Assembly: GCF_039543665.1 (NCBI RefSeq)
Contig: NZ_BAABKE010000001.1
Coordinates: 124,001-188,000, forward strand
From: Wohlfahrtiimonas larvae
GTDB taxonomy: Bacteria > Pseudomonadota > Gammaproteobacteria > Cardiobacteriales > Wohlfahrtiimonadaceae
Direction: 5' to 3'
DNA length: 64,000 nt
Below are positions 8,918 through 18,051 of this stretch, piece by piece. The position numbers and the translations under genes were made by a program. Below the pieces are notes generated by a model. The model did no database searches, was not told the DNA's origin, and saw only the letters and a program-made list of their open reading frames with translations. Positions within the stretch are counted from its first letter, which is position 1. Each line of letters opens with the position of its first letter.

Positions 8918-10789
8918 ACTCAAATATATTTTGTGGCGAGTATTAGCTTCGATCTTATTAATTTCTTGGATAATATATGGCCCGATAATATCAGCACCAT
9001 AAGTTGATATATGCCCATCATCACTAAAAGTAGGTTCATTATTGATTAACATACGGCAGCCCTTTTGATCGCATAAACCCATGTCAGAATCGATATAATG
9101 TAGATTTTCATATTGTTCAGCTACTTTTTTGAGTATCTGGTTGAGTTTTGGAGGATCAGCAGGAATAAATTCATCACACGTTTCTGAAAATTTAGAAAGT
9201 CCTTGTTCTGATAAACATTCATAAATGTTGTAACTCGGTATTGTATATAGCCCTACTAAGTAGATGTTTTTGTCAGGGTTATGGTGTACTAATGTTTCAA
9301 TAGTTTTTGTGATAGCTGAAGAATAGTTAGGGTGATTTCTAGAAAGCAACTCTCCTGAATCAGGAGTTTTTAGTGTATAACCATCCCAACTTTGTATCCA
9401 AATAATTGGTTTTGATTGATTTTCTGTCTTGGTTTTTGTGAAAAAATTATTCACAAAACTGCTACATTTTTTAAACTCACTTTTTTGAAAGATCACTGTA
9501 TAGTCTATTGTAAATAAACATGCGTTAGCAAACCAAGTACGCAAACTAATATTTTCTTTCTTTAGAAATTTTGCGTATTGTCTTGAATAGCTATCGCCAA
9601 TAATAGTGTAGTCAAAATCATTATTAAGTTTTGGGTTGATGTATGACTCAATATATGATGGATATCCGGATCCACCTGCATATTTATTAGCAAATTCTTC
9701 GGCTGTAATGTTGTAACGGTTGTCCATCCTATATGCAGCTCCTTTAGTTTTATAAGCACCATAAATAGGCACCAATACAACTAAAAGTGAAATAATGATG
9801 ATTTTAACATTCCACTTTCTTTTTTCGACTAGGTAATATGATAATAAAGATAAGATAAACGTTATGCTAATGAAGCTAATAAAAGATATTTGTAAGTTGT
9901 AGCGATAATTCACATATACAACAGGCCAATGGTATAGATATAAGGAATAGGACCATAATCCTATTTTTTGAAATAGCAAATTATTGGTAAGTAGCGAATG
10001 CCCATTAGCTTGTATTAAGAAAAATGTACCCAATGTTGGTAACAATGCCATATATCCAGGCCATGGAATATTTTCATTGATAATGAAAAATGACAGTATA
10101 ATCAGTAAAATACCGCCTGTTTCAAAAGTGTATTTATGCCATGAATGTTTAAGGTTGAATGGATATAAAAATATTAAACCACCTAATAGCATTTCCCAAA
10201 TTCTTGTAGGTAATAAAAAATAAGCTGCCGTAGGGAATTGATTGGTGAAGTATATTGTAAAACCCAAGGATAGAATGGCAATTATAAGCACTAATTTCTT
10301 GAGTGTATTGATAGAAAATATTTTAGCAAAAATTGCTAGAATGGCCGGGTAAATAATGTAAAACTGCCACTCTACAGATAATGACCATGTATGTAACAAA
10401 GGTTTACTGAGTGCTGCTGCATCAAAATAACCTGAATCTCGCCAATATAGAAAGTTTGAAACAAATAATAAACTGCGTATCGATTCTTTAGAAAGGTTAC
10501 GGTAAGAGATAGAACCAAGAAAAAAATAGCCTAATATCATTAAAATAATAACTAATACTAATAAGGCAGGAATAATTCGCTTAATTCGAGATGAATAAAA
10601 ATTACGTAACGAAAAAAATTGTTGATTCAGACCACGAAATATGATGCTTGTCATCAAGTAACCTGATATAACAAAGAACACATCGACACCAACAAATCCA
10701 CCTGGGAGCCATTGTGGATTAAAGTGAAAAATAATAACTGCTAGGACGGCATAAGCTCGCAGTCCATTGATATCCGTGCGAAATTGCAT
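8909..10789 (-). CDS. Acyltransferase-3/SGNH fusion (copy D), first gene of the run
   Basis: A 626-residue OafA-type acyltransferase, transcribed first in the minus-strand run. The AT3 domain (R11-X10-H22, GGFVGVDVFFVISG) is of the same type as copy A. The SGNH domain (GDSYSRQY, D-D-G-H near the end) is of the same type as copy C. An AAAGG ribosome-binding site precedes the ATG, and a candidate promoter plus leader hairpin lie in the 194-bp gap before it. Copy C begins 4 nt after its stop, so the run is likely one mRNA. It probably acylates the polysaccharide made by the flanking locus. Confidence 0.92.
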   Translation of the reverse strand: MQFRTDINGLRAYAVLAVIIFHFNPQWLPGGFVGVDVFFVISGYLMTSIIFRGLNQQFFSLRNFYSSRIKRIIPALLVLVIILMILGYFFLGSISYRNLSKESIRSLLFVSNFLYWRDSGYFDAAALSKPLLHTWSLSVEWQFYIIYPAILAIFAKIFSINTLKKLVLIIAILSLGFTIYFTNQFPTAAYFLLPTRIWEMLLGGLIFLYPFNLKHSWHKYTFETGGILLIILSFFIINENIPWPGYMALLPTLGTFFLIQANGHSLLTNNLLFQKIGLWSYSLYLYHWPVVYVNYRYNLQISFISFISITFILSLLSYYLVEKRKWNVKIIIISLLVVLVPIYGAYKTKGAAYRMDNRYNITAEEFANKYAGGSGYPSYIESYINPKLNNDFDYTIIGDSYSRQYAKFLKKENISLRTWFANACLFTIDYTVIFQKSEFKKCSSFVNNFFTKTKTENQSKPIIWIQSWDGYTLKTPDSGELLSRNHPNYSSAITKTIETLVHHNPDKNIYLVGLYTIPSYNIYECLSEQGLSKFSETCDEFIPADPPKLNQILKKVAEQYENLHYIDSDMGLCDQKGCRMLINNEPTFSDDGHISTYGADIIGPYIIQEINKIEANTRHKIYLSEG

Positions 10790-10815
10790 TCAACTTACCT
10801 TTAACTTGAAAGAAG

Positions 10816-10843
10816 AATACTCAATGAGTAATTGAGTATTTTT
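10816..10843. other. Hairpin in the leader of the acyltransferase operon
   Basis: AATACTCAAT and ATTGAGTATT form a perfect 10-bp stem around a GAGTA loop. The T-run (TTTTT) follows on the plus strand, where no gene needs terminating. On the minus strand the hairpin sits about 25 nt before copy D's start codon and is followed only by mixed pyrimidines. It may stabilise or attenuate the acyltransferase mRNA, or stop antisense transcription. Confidence 0.55.
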
Positions 10844-10874
10844 AATTTGTTTAGAATCATTAAATTGACGCAAC

Positions 10875-10902
10875 ATTATAGTATGAAAATTAGATATTGT
10901 AA
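10875..10902 (-). promoter_or_regulatory. Candidate sigma-70 promoter of the acyltransferase operon
   Basis: On the minus strand TTACAA (10902-10897) and a perfect TATAAT (10880-10875) are separated by 16 bp. Transcription would start near 10868 and give an 80-nt leader containing the hairpin at 10816-10840. No terminator separates it from phosphomannomutase upstream, so read-through is also possible. Confidence 0.5.
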
Positions 10903-10983
10903 CCGTATTCAGTAATCAGGAGGCTACAAAACTTTACTTATTATAATTTATTAGACATATGTGTATGAAGTAATACATATACT

Positions 10984-12354
10984 TTATGACATAATAATCT
11001 TTGTTAACTCACCCACATAATCTTGCATTGGTTTTGGATTCTTATCTGTACGGCTTTCAATATTCAAACGTAATAAAGGTTCTGTATTCGACGCACGGAC
11101 ATTCAAGCGCCAATTACCAAAATCTAAGCTGATTCCATCGGTTTTATTAATAATCGGGTTTTGATGGGCAAAATGATCCATGATTTTTTGTATGGTTTGC
11201 TGTGTGTTTTCAACTTTGAAGTTGATTTCACCACTACAAGGAAATTTAGCAATCATATTTTCAACGAGTGAAGATAATGATTGTTGAGTTTCAGACATTA
11301 CAGAAATGGCTAATAACCAAGGGATCATCCCACTATCACAATAAGAAAAATCACGAAAATAATGGTGTGCGCTCATTTCCCCACCATAGACAGCATTATG
11401 CTCTCGCATTTTTTCTTTGATGAATGAATGGCCTGATTGAGATTGCACAGCAATCCCTTGATATTCATTTACAATATCAAAAGTATTCCAAACTAATCGG
11501 GGATCATGGACGATTTTCTCACCGGATTGCTTGAGTAAAAATGCTTGTGCCAATAAGCCAACAATGTAATAACCTTCGATGAATTGCCCTTTTTCATCAA
11601 ATAAGAAACAGCGATCAAAGTCGCCATCCCATGCAATGCCTGCATCTGCTTGATGTGCCATGACTGCATCTGAAGTCATTGAACGATTTTCTATTAAAAT
11701 TGGGTTAGGAATACCATTCGGGAAGTTACCATCAGGTTCATTGTGGATTTTGATGAGTTCTACAGGAATATTGAGTGCTTTAAATTTAGCTTCGAGTGCA
11801 GTAACTACATGGCCTGCTGCGCCATTGCCTGCATTCATGACTAATTTCATGGGGCGAATTTTAGCAGGATCAATGTATGTTAATAAGTGCTCAATGTATT
11901 CAGGTAAAATATTATAAAGTTTAGTGGTACCTTTGGTTTGAACTTCATTGAAATCACCTGATTCTGCCAAAGCTTGTATTTCTTTTAATCCACTATCTGC
12001 ACCGATTGGGCGGGCATTTTCACGAACTAATTTCATGCCATTGTAATCCATTGGATTATGGCTTGCTGTGATCTCGATGCCGCCTTGTACATCTAAATGA
12101 AATGCGCCAAAGTAAACTTCTTCTGTGCCTGTTAAGCCTAAATCTAACACATTTACGCCAGCATCATTCAAGCCTTGAATGGTTGCTTGTTTAAGTGATT
12201 CACTTGTTAGGCGAACATCACAACCTACAACTATAGTTTTAGGTTGGTAAATTTGGCCATAAGCACGGCCAATTCGATAAGCGATCTCTTCGTTGAGTTC
12301 TGTGCCAAGTTTGCCACGGATGTCGTAGGCTTTGAAACAAGTGTATTGTGTCAT
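10984..12354 (-). CDS. manB: Phosphomannomutase/phosphoglucomutase
   Basis: Alpha-D-phosphohexomutase of 456 residues that shifts phosphate between C6 and C1 of mannose or glucose, feeding GDP-mannose or UDP-glucose synthesis. The phosphoserine loop TASHNPMDYNG, the metal-binding loop DGDFDRCF and the C-terminal sugar-phosphate loop RASNTEPLLR are all present. Length fits the bacterial PMM/PGM (AlgC/CpsG) group. Acinetobacter annotation would call the gene at this place pgm. It is divergent from polA, and no clear ribosome-binding site precedes the ATG. Substrate preference cannot be decided from these motifs. Confidence 0.92.
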   Translation of the reverse strand: MTQYTCFKAYDIRGKLGTELNEEIAYRIGRAYGQIYQPKTIVVGCDVRLTSESLKQATIQGLNDAGVNVLDLGLTGTEEVYFGAFHLDVQGGIEITASHNPMDYNGMKLVRENARPIGADSGLKEIQALAESGDFNEVQTKGTTKLYNILPEYIEHLLTYIDPAKIRPMKLVMNAGNGAAGHVVTALEAKFKALNIPVELIKIHNEPDGNFPNGIPNPILIENRSMTSDAVMAHQADAGIAWDGDFDRCFLFDEKGQFIEGYYIVGLLAQAFLLKQSGEKIVHDPRLVWNTFDIVNEYQGIAVQSQSGHSFIKEKMREHNAVYGGEMSAHHYFRDFSYCDSGMIPWLLAISVMSETQQSLSSLVENMIAKFPCSGEINFKVENTQQTIQKIMDHFAHQNPIINKTDGISLDFGNWRLNVRASNTEPLLRLNIESRTDKNPKPMQDYVGELTKIIMS

Positions 12355-12485
12355 GATTTTTAGAATCGTATTAAATAAAACATGGCAGTATCATACTAAA
12401 ATTTCCGTCTATCGTCAGTGGCTTTTCCTTAAATAGGCATAATCATGTAAAATCATTCTAATCAATTATCAACATTTGGAAAATC

Positions 12486-15230
12486 ATGTCTAACAAAACT
12501 TTCTTAATCATCGATGGTTCTAACTTTTTATTCCGTGCCTATCATGCATTACCACCTTTGACGACAAAATCAGGTCGCCCAACTGGGGCGATTCGCGGTG
12601 TGATTACGATGTTTCAAAAGTTATTGGATAGTTTTGATCCTGCATATGTCGCAGTAACTTTCGATGCGAAAAGTAAAAGTTTTAGAAGTGATATTTATGC
12701 AGACTATAAAGCGCATCGTCCGCCAATGCCAGATGATCTGCGTGAACAAATTGCACCTTTGATGGATGTTGTGGATTTATTAGGTTTGCCACGTTTGATC
12801 ATTGATGGCATTGAGGCGGATGATGTGATCGCGACTTTGGCGATTGAAGGCAAATCTAAAGGTTATAGCGTGATTATTGCATCGAGCGATAAGGATTTGG
12901 CACAGCTCGTGGATGATCAGATTAAAATGTATGATGGCATGAAAAATGTGATGTTGGATCGTGAAGGTGTATTTGAAAAGCACGGCGTTTATCCTGAATC
13001 TATTCGTGATTACCTAACATTAATGGGCGATAAAGCCGATAATATTCCAGGTGTTGAAGGCGTTGGTCCAAAAACTGCTGCTAAATGGATTACTGAATAT
13101 CAAACATTGGAAGGTATTTTAGCCAATGCTGAACAAATCAAAGGCAAAGTGGGTGAGCGCTTACGTAACTCATTCGAGCAAATTGCGTTATCTAAAAAGC
13201 TCACAACTTTGGTGATGGATGCAGAGCTGCCTTATAAAGTTGAAGATTTAGAGCTGCGCGATGCTAATGTGGAAGGTTTGAGAGAGCTATATACAGAATT
13301 TGAATTTCACTCTTTATTAAAGCAATTGGTGGCAGGTAAATCAGATAGCACATTTAAACCCATGTTGAATACGATGGTGTCAGCGCCAAGAACGGCAGAA
13401 TGGTTAATGCCACGCAAGCCTGATTTTCAGGATTACCGTGCCATTACAACATTAAAAGATTTGGATGCGTATATAGCGCGTATTTCAGATGCTCATCGTT
13501 TATCTATTGATACAGAAACGGATGGCTTGGATTTCATGCAGGCGAAATTGGTGGGCATTTCTTTATCGATTGCGACAGGTGAAGGCGTTTATATTCCTGT
13601 GCAACACGATCTCTTGGTTGCGCCTGAGCAATTGGCTTTGCAAGATGTAATCACACGACTGAAACCAATTTTAGAAAATTCTGACATTGCTAAAGTTGGG
13701 CAAAATCTCAAATTTGATTGGCACATATTACAGCGCTACGGCATCACATTGAATGGCATTGCTGATGATACGATGCTTGCAAGCTATGTTTGGGATGCAA
13801 CAGAAAAGCATAATATGGATGATCTTGCGCTGAAATATCTCGATCACACAACAACGCCATTTGAGGAAATCGCAGGCAAAGGTCGTGCACAAAAGACTTT
13901 CAATGAAATTCCATTAGAAGTAGCGACCCATTATGCAGCAGAAGATGCAGATATCACATTGCGCCTATGGCAGGCTTTGAAACCAAGAGTGGATTCTATC
14001 CCGACATTGAAATCGTTATATGAAACGATTGAAATGCCATTATTAACCGTTCTAGCAAAAATGGAGCATGATGGAATTTTGGTGAATGTGCCACATTTAG
14101 AAGCATTTAGTGCGGAGCTGGCAGAGCGATTAACGAAACTAGAAAACGAAGTTTATCATTTGGCAGGTGAAGAGTTTAACTTGAGTTCACCGAAGCAATT
14201 GGGTGAAATCTTATTTGGTAAATTAGGCTTGCCTGTGATTAAGAAAACAGCAAAAGGGCAACCTTCTACTAATGAAGAAGTGTTGCAAGAATTAGCGCTT
14301 GATTTCCCATTGCCAAAGCACATCATCGAATATCGTGAATTATCAAAATTGAAATCCACTTATACAGATGCTTTAGTTGCAGAAGTGGATGCGACAACTC
14401 AACGCATTCATACATCATTTAACCAAGCTTTGACATCTACAGGGCGATTGTCTTCATCGAAACCAAATCTTCAGAATATTCCTGTGCGTACAGAAGAAGG
14501 CAGAAAGATTCGACAAGCGTTCATAGCGAAAGATGGTTATAAAATGATCTCTGCCGACTATTCACAAATTGAATTGCGTTTGATGGCGCATTTCTCAGGT
14601 GACGAAACATTGATTGCAGCGTTTAAAAATGATTTAGATATTCATAGAGCGACAGCTTCAGAAGTTTTTCATACGCCATTGGAAGAAGTTTCAGGCGATT
14701 TGCGTCGTTCAGCAAAGGCGATTAACTTTGGTTTGATTTATGGCATGGGCGCATTTGGTTTAGCGAAGCAGTTGGGTATTGCTCGTGCACAAGCGCAAGA
14801 TTATATTCAGCGTTATTTTAGCCGTTATCCTAGCATTTTGCAGTTCATGGAGGATGCAAAAGAAAAAGCACGCCAATTGGGTTATGTGGAAACATTATTG
14901 GGTCGCCGTTTGCCATTGCCTGATATCAATAGCACAAATCACATGATGAAATCAGGCGCTGAACGCGTTGCAGTGAATGCACCATTGCAAGGAACTGCTG
15001 CGGATATCATTAAATTAGCAATGATTGAAGTGGATAAGCAACTAGCTGCATCAAGCTTAGATGCCAAAATGCTGTTGCAAGTGCACGATGAATTGATATT
15101 AGAAGTTGTGGAAAAAGATGCGGAAGCCGCGGCTCAGTTATTGAAAAATGCGATGGAAAAAATCATTGAGCTAAAAGTGCCCTTAAAAGTAGAAGTGGCA
15201 ATCGGTGATAATTGGGATGAAGTACATTAA
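12486..15230 (+). CDS. polA: DNA polymerase I
   Basis: Repair and Okazaki-fragment polymerase of 914 residues with all three domains: 5'-3' exonuclease (about 1-290), 3'-5' exonuclease (about 330-500) and family A polymerase (about 510-914). The proofreading site is intact, with D342-T-E344, NLKFD and YAAEDAD. That differs from many bacteria in which it has decayed. Polymerase motifs A (DYSQIELR), B (RRSAKAINFGLIYG) and C (VHDE, residues 866-869) are present. It is transcribed alone, divergent from phosphomannomutase, and ends at a clear terminator. Confidence 0.98.
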   Translation: MSNKTFLIIDGSNFLFRAYHALPPLTTKSGRPTGAIRGVITMFQKLLDSFDPAYVAVTFDAKSKSFRSDIYADYKAHRPPMPDDLREQIAPLMDVVDLLGLPRLIIDGIEADDVIATLAIEGKSKGYSVIIASSDKDLAQLVDDQIKMYDGMKNVMLDREGVFEKHGVYPESIRDYLTLMGDKADNIPGVEGVGPKTAAKWITEYQTLEGILANAEQIKGKVGERLRNSFEQIALSKKLTTLVMDAELPYKVEDLELRDANVEGLRELYTEFEFHSLLKQLVAGKSDSTFKPMLNTMVSAPRTAEWLMPRKPDFQDYRAITTLKDLDAYIARISDAHRLSIDTETDGLDFMQAKLVGISLSIATGEGVYIPVQHDLLVAPEQLALQDVITRLKPILENSDIAKVGQNLKFDWHILQRYGITLNGIADDTMLASYVWDATEKHNMDDLALKYLDHTTTPFEEIAGKGRAQKTFNEIPLEVATHYAAEDADITLRLWQALKPRVDSIPTLKSLYETIEMPLLTVLAKMEHDGILVNVPHLEAFSAELAERLTKLENEVYHLAGEEFNLSSPKQLGEILFGKLGLPVIKKTAKGQPSTNEEVLQELALDFPLPKHIIEYRELSKLKSTYTDALVAEVDATTQRIHTSFNQALTSTGRLSSSKPNLQNIPVRTEEGRKIRQAFIAKDGYKMISADYSQIELRLMAHFSGDETLIAAFKNDLDIHRATASEVFHTPLEEVSGDLRRSAKAINFGLIYGMGAFGLAKQLGIARAQAQDYIQRYFSRYPSILQFMEDAKEKARQLGYVETLLGRRLPLPDINSTNHMMKSGAERVAVNAPLQGTAADIIKLAMIEVDKQLAASSLDAKMLLQVHDELILEVVEKDAEAAAQLLKNAMEKIIELKVPLKVEVAIGDNWDEVH

Positions 15231-15250
15231 TCTCTTTTATGATTAAACTC

Positions 15251-15279
15251 AAAGCGCAATCCATTGGATGGCGCTTTTT
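15251..15279 (+). terminator. Rho-independent terminator after polA
   Basis: AAAGCGC-A-ATCC and GGAT-G-GCGCTTT pair around ATT, with one internal mismatch, followed by TTTTTA. It starts about 20 nt after the polA stop. The loop-proximal half (ATCC...GGATGGCG) recurs in the terminator at 17949. Confidence 0.85.
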
Positions 15280-15664
15280 ATTATCTGTTATAAGTTGCTC
15301 TGAATAGTTCATATTGAATAGCGTAAATTTTAATAAGTTTCACTTATTATGAGTGCTTGATTTATATAATTATTTTACATATGCCCTGCTATTTGTTTGA
15401 TTTTAATGTTAATTGTAAAGATAGTATGGTTTGTGCATATAATATATATATAAATAATACGAAAAAAATTTATTCTTATAAAAAACATGATACCGTTAAG
15501 TACAGATGATTAATTCATATCTTTGTTTTATATGAAAATAATAGATGCTAATTAATAGTGTTAAGTAATATTGTATGCATCATTATTCTTGTTTCAGTTC
15601 TGAAAATATTTTTGAAAAATGTACATAAACATACGTTAGATTCAGGTGAAAATGAGGAGAAAAT
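15280..15664. other. 385-bp AT-rich intergenic region before the SDR operon
   Basis: No convincing gene is seen. It holds an 8-bp inverted repeat, TAATAAGT-TTC-ACTTATTA (15331-15349), that could be an operator or a weak hairpin. It also has several TATAAT-like strings around 15440, none with a convincing -35 partner. An open frame at 15558-15908 is mostly an out-of-frame reading of the SDR gene. Length and AT content suggest a regulatory region for the accessory operon that follows. Confidence 0.4.
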
Positions 15665-16399
15665 ATGGGACGTTTGGAAGGTAAAGTGGCAATTATTACA
15701 GGTGGTTCTCAGGGAATGGGGGCTTCTCATGCTAAATTATTTCTTCAGGAAGGTGCAAAGGTTGTCATTACTGATATTAATGAAACAGAAGGCCAAAAAT
15801 TTGCAGATGGTTATGGTGATAACCTTTTATTTATCAAACATGATGTTTCAAATGAAGAAGATTGGAAAAAAGTTGTTCAATTTACATTGGAGCATTTCAA
15901 TAAAATAGATGTTTTAGTTAATAATGCGGGTATCCAATACTCCATTCCTCTCATTGAAATGAGCGCTGAACAATATCTAAAAGTCATTATGACAAATCAG
16001 TTTTCTGTCTTTTTAGGTATGAAATATGTTGCGCCTCATATGATCGCTCAAAAATCTGGCAGTATCATCAATACATCATCTATGTTTGGTTTGGTAACTA
16101 GTGCAGGAGCAACCGGCTATACTGATAGCAAATTTGCAATCCGCGGTATGACAAAAACAGCAGCGATTGAATTTGCACCTCACAATGTCAGAGTGAACTC
16201 AGTTCATCCTGGGGCAATTAAAACGCCTATGGTTATGCAGTTGCCTGAATTAGCCGCAGAAGTTACGAAAATGATCCCCATGCAGCGTTTAGCAGAGCCT
16301 GAAGAAGTTTCTAAGTTAATTTTATTTTTAGCTTCTGATGATTCAAGTTATTCAACAGGTTCAGAGTTTATTGTAGATGGTGGTTACGTGATTCAATAA
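15665..16399 (+). CDS. Short-chain dehydrogenase/reductase
   Basis: Classical SDR of 244 residues that oxidises or reduces an alcohol/ketone pair with NAD(P). It has the cofactor loop TGGSQGMG (residues about 12-19), NNAG, and catalytic S...Y-T-D-S-K. An aspartate-isoleucine (TDIN) after beta-2 suggests NAD preference. Overall it looks like the cyclopentanol or hydroxysteroid dehydrogenase group, but the substrate cannot be assigned. AGGAG lies 6 nt before the ATG. A cupin gene follows after 13 bp and a zinc alcohol dehydrogenase next, so the three probably act on one compound. Confidence 0.9.
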   Translation: MGRLEGKVAIITGGSQGMGASHAKLFLQEGAKVVITDINETEGQKFADGYGDNLLFIKHDVSNEEDWKKVVQFTLEHFNKIDVLVNNAGIQYSIPLIEMSAEQYLKVIMTNQFSVFLGMKYVAPHMIAQKSGSIINTSSMFGLVTSAGATGYTDSKFAIRGMTKTAAIEFAPHNVRVNSVHPGAIKTPMVMQLPELAAEVTKMIPMQRLAEPEEVSKLILFLASDDSSYSTGSEFIVDGGYVIQ

Positions 16400-16412
16400 C
16401 GGAGATTTTGCT

Positions 16413-16772
16413 ATGTTAAAAATATCAGAAAATATTCAATTTGATGAGCTAGATGAATGGGGGGATATGAATAATTTCAATATCAAATCTTTATCTGGTG
16501 CAACGATAGTTTATGGGAAGCTAGTATTGAATGATCATGTTAAAAAAATTAATAGTGGATATTTTGGTGTTAAAAAAAGCCAATTTACAACAACATATTT
16601 ATTTACAGAGCAATCTATCTTATTGGCTGGTGAAATCACATTAATTAATGATGATACAGGAGAAAAATTCTTATTAAAAGCAGGTGATAGCTGGCTTGTG
16701 CGAGAAGGTACGACATTAACGTGTCATGTTGAAAGTGACTTTTTTATTAAGCATTACCTTGCAGCTGGATAA
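16413..16772 (+). CDS. Small cupin-like protein lacking the metal-binding histidines
   Basis: A 119-residue protein whose second half (LLAGEITLINDDTG...LLKAGDSWLVREG) has the beta-strand and G-D-x-W-x-V-x-x-G pattern of single-domain cupins of the DUF861/EutQ type. The canonical HxH of cupin motif 1 is replaced (TTTYLFTE), so metal-dependent catalysis is unlikely. A binding or sensory role is possible. GGAG precedes the start, and the gene lies 13 bp after the SDR gene. I do not recognise a specific function. Confidence 0.7.
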   Translation: MLKISENIQFDELDEWGDMNNFNIKSLSGATIVYGKLVLNDHVKKINSGYFGVKKSQFTTTYLFTEQSILLAGEITLINDDTGEKFLLKAGDSWLVREGTTLTCHVESDFFIKHYLAAG

Positions 16773-16824
16773 TACCAAAAAATTTATCCTTAAATAACGT
16801 TAAAAATAATTCGGAGAATGGTCT

Positions 16825-17931
16825 ATGAAAGCATCAGTGATTAGAGAATTTAAAACTAAATTTGTCACAGAAGAAATTTCAATTGATAATCCTGTAGATT
16901 ATGAAGTATTGGTAGATGTCAAAGCGTCAGGGTTATGTCATTCTGATTTACATATTTTAAATAATGGCGAAGGCCAGCAAGCACCGTTGGTTGCTGGGCA
17001 TGAAATTGCAGGTGTTGTATCTGCAGTTGGTGATCGTGTTACTGAATTTAAAGTGGGTGATCATGTGGCGGCATGTGTTATCCAATATTGTGGATGCTGT
17101 GATGCTTGTTTATCAGGGCATTCTTATCAATGCTTGAATAAAGAATCTACATTAAGAAGTGCAGATCAGCCACCTAGACTATCGGGTAAAGATGGCAAGC
17201 CCATTTTTCAATTATCAGGCATTGCTGGTTTTGCTGAGAAAGCATTAATTCATCAAAATCAGCTAGTTAAAATCCCTGTGGAAATGCCATTTCCTCAAGC
17301 TTGCATTATGGGATGCGCAACTGCAACAGGTGCAGGCGCTATGATTAACACTGCAAAAATTCGCCCTGGAGATAGTGTTGTTGTGGTTGGTTTAGGCGGT
17401 GTTGGATTGAATGCTGTATCTGGTGCTAGAATTTGTGGTGCTTCTAAAATTATCGCAGTGGATATTCAAGATTCTAAGCTTGAGTTAGCTAAAAAATTTG
17501 GAGCGACCCATACCATAAATTCTACAACACAGAATGTTGTGGATGAGGTTATGAAGATAACAAATGGTATCGGTGTGGATGCTGCATTTGAAGTTATTGG
17601 TTTAGTGCCAACTACAATGGATGCTTTAAATACTTTGCGTTTAGGTGGCTCTTTATACTTAATAGGTTTATTTAGACCCAATCAGAAATTAGAAATTGAT
17701 GGATCTGTCGACTTAATTTATCCCAATAGAAATATCAAAACCATTTGGATGGGATCTACCAATATCAAAAAAGATCTGCCAATGTATGCTCAATACTATT
17801 TAGATGGTCGTTTAAATTTAGATGATCTTATCTCAAGAGAAATACATATTGATGATGTTCAAAAAGCTTATGATGATTTAGCTACAGATAAATTAGGTAT
17901 TGCTCGATCAGTGATTACATCATTCGATTAG
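16825..17931 (+). CDS. Zinc-dependent alcohol dehydrogenase
   Basis: Medium-chain dehydrogenase of 368 residues. The catalytic-zinc motif GLCHSDLH and GHEIAGVV are present, followed by a structural zinc lobe with clustered cysteines (QYCGCCDACLSGHSYQC) and the NAD-binding VVGLGGVGLNAVSGA. It oxidises alcohols to aldehydes or ketones, or the reverse. The exact substrate is not readable. GGAGA precedes the ATG. It is the last gene of the SDR-cupin-ADH operon and ends at a terminator. Two oxidoreductases in tandem suggest stepwise alcohol oxidation. Confidence 0.9.
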   Translation: MKASVIREFKTKFVTEEISIDNPVDYEVLVDVKASGLCHSDLHILNNGEGQQAPLVAGHEIAGVVSAVGDRVTEFKVGDHVAACVIQYCGCCDACLSGHSYQCLNKESTLRSADQPPRLSGKDGKPIFQLSGIAGFAEKALIHQNQLVKIPVEMPFPQACIMGCATATGAGAMINTAKIRPGDSVVVVGLGGVGLNAVSGARICGASKIIAVDIQDSKLELAKKFGATHTINSTTQNVVDEVMKITNGIGVDAAFEVIGLVPTTMDALNTLRLGGSLYLIGLFRPNQKLEIDGSVDLIYPNRNIKTIWMGSTNIKKDLPMYAQYYLDGRLNLDDLISREIHIDDVQKAYDDLATDKLGIARSVITSFD

Positions 17932-17948
17932 TATGATCAATGGTTGAC

Positions 17949-17976
17949 AAACGCTATCCTTCGGATGGCGTTTTTT
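17949..17976 (+). terminator. Rho-independent terminator after the ADH operon
   Basis: AACGC-T-ATCC and GGAT-G-GCGTT pair around TTC, followed by TTTTTT. It is closely similar in sequence to the polA terminator. Confidence 0.85.
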
Positions 17977-18010
17977 ATGACCGAAAATATTAGAAAGAGA
18001 GGTAAATTGA

Positions 18011-18043
18011 TTACAATGGTATATTGATCATTTTGCATTGTAA
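18011..18043. other. Inverted repeat overlapping the xth ribosome-binding region
   Basis: TTACAATG (18011-18018) and CATTGTAA (18036-18043) are perfect 8-bp arms 17 nt apart. The right arm abuts the AAGGA ribosome-binding site of the next gene. It could be an operator or a hairpin that hides the site. Confidence 0.4.
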
Positions 18044-18051
18044 GGAATATT

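Noticed and set aside
15558..15908. 116-residue plus-strand frame before and into the SDR gene
   Set aside because: Most of it is an out-of-frame reading of the SDR gene, and the unique part is too short and AT-rich to judge.
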